A DNA stretch of 18,167 bases from Verrucomicrobia bacterium TMED40. GTDB taxonomy: Bacteria; Verrucomicrobiota; Verrucomicrobiia; Opitutales; Seribacteraceae. Positions 15,367 through 18,167 of the stretch are shown here, piece by piece; position 1 is the stretch's first letter, and every line of letters begins with the position of its first letter. The stretch lies in NCBI GenBank assembly GCA_002167605.1, contig NHCT01000054.1:2229-20395 (forward strand), written 5' to 3'. The notes below the pieces were generated by a model. The model was not told the DNA's origin, searched no databases, and saw only the letters and a program-made list of their open reading frames with translations. The position numbers were made by a program, and so were the translations under genes.

Positions 15367-16506
15367 ATGAAATTTAAAATAAATCGTGATCATTTCAGCT
15401 CTGGCTTACAGTTTGTGACAAGCGTGGTTGGAGCAAGGAAAACCATGCCCATACTGCAAAATGTTCTCATTGAAGCAAGCGGATCAAATATACACCTAAC
15501 TACCACCAACCTGGATTTAGGTGCCAGGTGTACCGTAAAAGCTGAAGTTGAAGAAGGGGGCTCTGTAACCTTACCTGTCAAAGAATTAGGTCGAATAATA
15601 AGAGAATTGGCTGACATGGAGGTCAGTGTAGAAACCTCAGAAACACCAAAGGCGACCATAAGTACTCGCGGTTCGGTATTCAATGTCATTGGTATGGATA
15701 GTAAAGAATTTCCACCACTCCCAGAATTAGAGGAACGAAAGAATTTTACCATAAAGAGAAGTGAGTTGATTTCGATGTTAAAGAGCGTTTCGTACGCTCA
15801 ATCCGTAAATGAAGAAAGGTATATGCTCAAAGGTGTGTTTTTTCAGTTTGATAAGGAAAAGCTTTCGCTTGTTGCCACAGACGGAAGAAGATTAGCAGTA
15901 ACACAAAAATCAATCAATGCTACCGAGGAAGAACAGGGGGAGTTTATTCTACCATCTCTTACGGTTTCCGAAATAGAAAAAATGCCAGACATAGGCGAAA
16001 CCGTCCGGTTAGCTTTTACTGACCGCCAAGTTGCTTTTCAATTAGATGTAAGCGAGGGGAAGGACGAAAACCATGGTTTTATAGAAAACATTTATTTGGT
16101 TTCAAAAGTGGTGGAGGGGAAGTACCCCAATTATAAGCAAGTCATTCCCAGAGACGATTTTAATGTCGCAGAGGTAGAGCGTGAACTCATGCAGGAGTGC
16201 GTGCATAGAGCAGCACTGGTATCGGATGAAAAAATCACCTTAAGAATTAAACCCAAAGAAATGGAGATAACGGGGCAAAGCACATTGGGAGACGCCTGCG
16301 AATCTATGAACATATCTTATGTTGGTGAAGAAACTACGGTTTCCTTTAATCCACGTTTTATATTAGATCCTCTACGATACATATCGCAAGATAAGTTAAA
16401 ATTAGAATTTAGAGACGATATGAGTCCAGGTGTCTTTAGGGTGCTGGAATCAGAAAAATCAGATGTATCTATTCTTTGTGTGGTTATGCCCATTCGGACA
16501 GATTAA
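15367..16506 (+). CDS. dnaN: DNA polymerase III sliding clamp, beta subunit
   Basis: A 379-residue protein of normal length for the beta clamp, which encircles DNA and tethers polymerase III. All three clamp domains are recognisable: the first has MPILQNVLIEASGSNIHLTT and TNLDLGARC, the second starts near FTIKRSELISMLKSVSYAQS (positions about 126-145) and contains LVATDGRRLAVTQKS, and the third ends with SILCVVMPIRTD, the conserved MP-R C-terminus. It stands alone: neither dnaA nor recF is next to it, and it follows the RelE-like gene after 252 bp. The ATG is preceded by AAAAAGATCATCAAA, a weak Shine-Dalgarno at best. No terminator hairpin is obvious after its stop. Confidence 0.97.
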   Translation: MKFKINRDHFSSGLQFVTSVVGARKTMPILQNVLIEASGSNIHLTTTNLDLGARCTVKAEVEEGGSVTLPVKELGRIIRELADMEVSVETSETPKATISTRGSVFNVIGMDSKEFPPLPELEERKNFTIKRSELISMLKSVSYAQSVNEERYMLKGVFFQFDKEKLSLVATDGRRLAVTQKSINATEEEQGEFILPSLTVSEIEKMPDIGETVRLAFTDRQVAFQLDVSEGKDENHGFIENIYLVSKVVEGKYPNYKQVIPRDDFNVAEVERELMQECVHRAALVSDEKITLRIKPKEMEITGQSTLGDACESMNISYVGEETTVSFNPRFILDPLRYISQDKLKLEFRDDMSPGVFRVLESEKSDVSILCVVMPIRTD

Positions 16507-16528
16507 CTTCAAGGACTTTTTTATTTAA

Positions 16529-16696
16529 AAGCATGCATATACCCAGTGCAGGCAGAAAAGATGCACTAGAAATGTGATACTCATTAGTACAGGTATGCCG
16601 GTTGTAAGGGAAAAAGTTCAGGCAAAAAACTTTGCAACTAAAATACAACCTAATAAATTCATGGAAAAAGTTTTAGCGAAAGCTTCACTTAATTAA
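16529..16696 (+). pseudogene. Possible remnant of a response-regulator receiver domain
   Basis: In the 221 bp between dnaN and the thioredoxin-fold gene, one frame open from 16529 to the TAA at 16694-16696 ends in a pattern like the last part of a CheY-type receiver: a hydrophobic strand VILISTGM (from the GTG at 16574), then VQAKNFATKIQPNKFMEKVL resembling the A..F..KP....L..V close of a receiver. A second frame just upstream (16533-16577) reads AGRKDALEM, reminiscent of the helix that follows the G/A-KEAL pattern. Joining them needs a frameshift and a large deletion. The phosphoacceptor Asp region is absent. It could equally be a chance 40-residue ORF starting at the GTG at 16574 or the ATG at 16595. 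Very uncertain. Confidence 0.2.
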
Positions 16697-16727
16697 ATTG
16701 GTCGGAGGGGTTTAACCTAAAAGGACT

Positions 16728-17807
16728 TTGGTCATATCATCTATAATAAAAGCAAAAATAATATTGCCCTTCATCCTTTTAGGAGGAGAAAGGGCAGAAG
16801 ATATAGCTTTACCAAAATTTCTGCTTCCGGGGGTCAGTGGTAAATATTACAAGAATAACGATTTCAACAAAAGCGGTAATTTAGGAATAGTTTTCTTGTC
16901 AAATCACTGCCGAATCTCCCAAAAGTTTCAAGATTATCTTGTTGATTTGAAAAGCATGATGGATTCAACTGAAAATGATTTTTTTGTAGTCTCGCCGAAC
17001 AAAGAATCAGCCATTGATCCTGATGACCTAGCCTATTCAGACCTAGGTGACAGTTTTTTAGAAATGAAAACTCGTGCGAAACACAAAAATTATAACTTTT
17101 CTTATCTGTATGATGGTGAAAGACAGGAGCTGACAAATGCTCTAGATGTAAAAGTTACTCCTTCAGCATTTGTGTTCAACAAGAATAGGAAGCTAACTTA
17201 TTTTGGAAGGATTGGTGGGCTTGACGAAATCAAGGATTTAAACGAACTGGATTTCTACAAAGCTCTCATGCGGAATAACCTAGAAACGACATTAATTAAA
17301 ACGCCAGTTTATGGGTCAAAAGTAAAGGTAGCGGATGACATTAAAACAACGGAAGCAAAATTAAAAAGATACTCTAAAGAAACCGTAAAATTGTCAGTCC
17401 TAGAAAAAAGAAACATAGACTTCATAAAAAGAATTCAAATAGGGAAATTAAAATTGATTTATATCTGGGCAAATAATGATAAAGAGAAAAGAGATAACCT
17501 AATAGCAATATCAAATATTCATAAAATATACAGAAAGAGAGGTTTAGCTGTGATTACTGTATGTGTAGAATCGAGTGAAAATGCTAATTTAATTAGAAAT
17601 GAATTGGAGAAGGCTCAAGTGAGTGCATTTAATTTTTTAGTTGAAGGTCAAGATTTCTCTCCCCTGACATCCTTCGTCCCCAATAGCGTTAAATCTATTA
17701 CACCTCTATGTGTTTTAGTTAATAAACAGAAAGTAATACATCATCAAGGTGGTAAGGTGGAGAATCATATACTAAGAAGAAAAATCGTGGATTTTCTAGG
17801 CCTATAA
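16728..17807 (+). CDS. Exported protein with two thioredoxin-like domains, second one lacking CxxC
   Basis: A 359-residue protein. The N-terminus (residues 4-22) is hydrophobic with early Lys residues, a likely signal peptide. Domain 1 (about 30-185) is a peroxiredoxin/AhpC-TSA-like fold with VFLSNHCRISQKFQDYL (Cys61), a Met/Ala-containing helix (111-118), FSYLYDGERQELTNAL (124-139), and the cis-Pro strand VTPSAFVFN (143-151). Domain 2 (about 225-359) is a TlpA/thioredoxin fold: LKLIYIWANNDKEKRDNL (241-258) where active relatives have WATWCxxC, the cis-Pro strand ITPLCVLVNKQKV, and a final helix LRRKIVDFLGL. Domain 2 therefore has no redox pair and domain 1 only one cysteine. The start is a TTG: a TAA in frame at 16713-16715 excludes anything further upstream and the next Met is residue 77. 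The function is unknown; a redox or binding role in the periplasm is inference. Confidence 0.72.
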   Translation: MVISSIIKAKIILPFILLGGERAEDIALPKFLLPGVSGKYYKNNDFNKSGNLGIVFLSNHCRISQKFQDYLVDLKSMMDSTENDFFVVSPNKESAIDPDDLAYSDLGDSFLEMKTRAKHKNYNFSYLYDGERQELTNALDVKVTPSAFVFNKNRKLTYFGRIGGLDEIKDLNELDFYKALMRNNLETTLIKTPVYGSKVKVADDIKTTEAKLKRYSKETVKLSVLEKRNIDFIKRIQIGKLKLIYIWANNDKEKRDNLIAISNIHKIYRKRGLAVITVCVESSENANLIRNELEKAQVSAFNFLVEGQDFSPLTSFVPNSVKSITPLCVLVNKQKVIHHQGGKVENHILRRKIVDFLGL

Positions 17808-17822
17808 AAGGATAATTCAACG

Positions 17823-18167
17823 TTAACAAAACCAAGATAGAAGCAGATTTAAAAGCAATGTAGTGAGACAAAAACCAGGGAGGAATATAAGTTTAGCCTT
17901 AGTACTTTTAAATTTATAGAAAGTAAATAAAATCGTAAAAAAATAAAGAAAATGAAAATAATCATTTATCTCTAAATTTATTTTGACTATAGCGAATGGA
18001 AGTTTACCGGAATATTCAAGAAAGATATATACTAAATTATAAATATGATCAATAATAAAGAAAGTAATATCATTTTTAAAAATATATAAAGATGTGAGGT
18101 ATAATAATAGTACTATCATTATTATTCCTACAAAAGGTATCAGAAGGAGATTAATAAAAAATGAAAA
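17823..18167 (-). CDS. comEC: ComEC/Rec2-like DNA uptake channel, C-terminal part (partial)
   Basis: Reading in from the right edge, the minus strand stays open for 114 codons to the TAA at 17823-17825. The first residues, NLLLIPFVGIIMIVLLLY, match the NLLaiPlvgli helix of the ComEC competence domain, and LEYSGKLPFAIVKINLEI followed by FLYFFTILFTFYKFKS matches its later la.lP.a / yy.. pattern. The protein is nearly all transmembrane helices and ends shortly after, so there is no C-terminal metallo-beta-lactamase domain like that of Bacillus ComEC. ComEC carries single-stranded DNA through the inner membrane during natural transformation. It converges on the thioredoxin-fold gene with 15 bp between stops. 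The family call rests on a short hydrophobic stretch and could be confused with another polytopic protein. Confidence 0.65.
   Translation of the reverse strand, partial: FSFFINLLLIPFVGIIMIVLLLYLTSLYIFKNDITFFIIDHIYNLVYIFLEYSGKLPFAIVKINLEINDYFHFLYFFTILFTFYKFKSTKAKLIFLPGFCLTTLLLNLLLSWFC

Noticed and set aside
16782..16788. GGAGGAG as a ribosome site for a later start of the thioredoxin-fold gene
   Set aside because: No ATG, GTG or TTG follows in frame at a usable distance, and starting there would remove the signal peptide.

Overview
The window looks like a chromosomal segment of a Verrucomicrobiota bacterium, with moderate to low GC and possibly from the Opitutae-like side of the phylum. The main clue is a five-gene minus-strand cluster that matches, gene by gene, the Amuc_1098 to Amuc_1102 pilus-like locus of Akkermansia muciniphila. 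The class-level guess is inference. No tRNA, rRNA, insertion sequence or CRISPR array is visible.

Layout: (1) Positions 7169 down to 1, minus strand: an Amuc_1102-like secreted protein, an Amuc_1101-like PilM protein carrying a fused PilN-like half, an Amuc_1100-like PilO-type protein, an Amuc_1099-like protein in the PilP position, and a secretin (Amuc_1098/PilQ-like) that runs off the left edge. The order reproduces pilM-pilN-pilO-pilP-pilQ, so I read the block as a divergent type IV pilus alignment and secretin complex. (2) Positions 7243-11247, plus strand: a NUDIX hydrolase followed by the pyruvate dehydrogenase genes E1 alpha, E1 beta and E2. No E3 gene is present in the window. (3) Positions 14642 down to 11252, minus strand: arabinose-5-phosphate isomerase (KDO/LPS precursor synthesis), a small FtsB/DivIC-like division protein, and a large phosphoglucomutase/phosphomannomutase; together a likely envelope and sugar-phosphate operon. 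(4) Positions 14761-16506, plus strand: an orphan RelE/ParE-like protein and the DNA polymerase sliding clamp dnaN. (5) Positions 16507-18167: a visibly more AT-rich end with a possible receiver-domain remnant, a two-domain thioredoxin-fold protein that has lost its CxxC, and on the minus strand the C-terminal end of a ComEC/Rec2-like DNA uptake channel entering from the right edge.

The most interesting part is the pilus-like cluster. PilM and PilN are one polypeptide with the NLLP motif inside the chain, the actin-like nucleotide motifs carry Asn where Asp is usual, and the secretin has a roughly 500-residue helical region before its N0-like domain. Few genes have strong Shine-Dalgarno sequences, so several starts rest on frame limits and family alignment.
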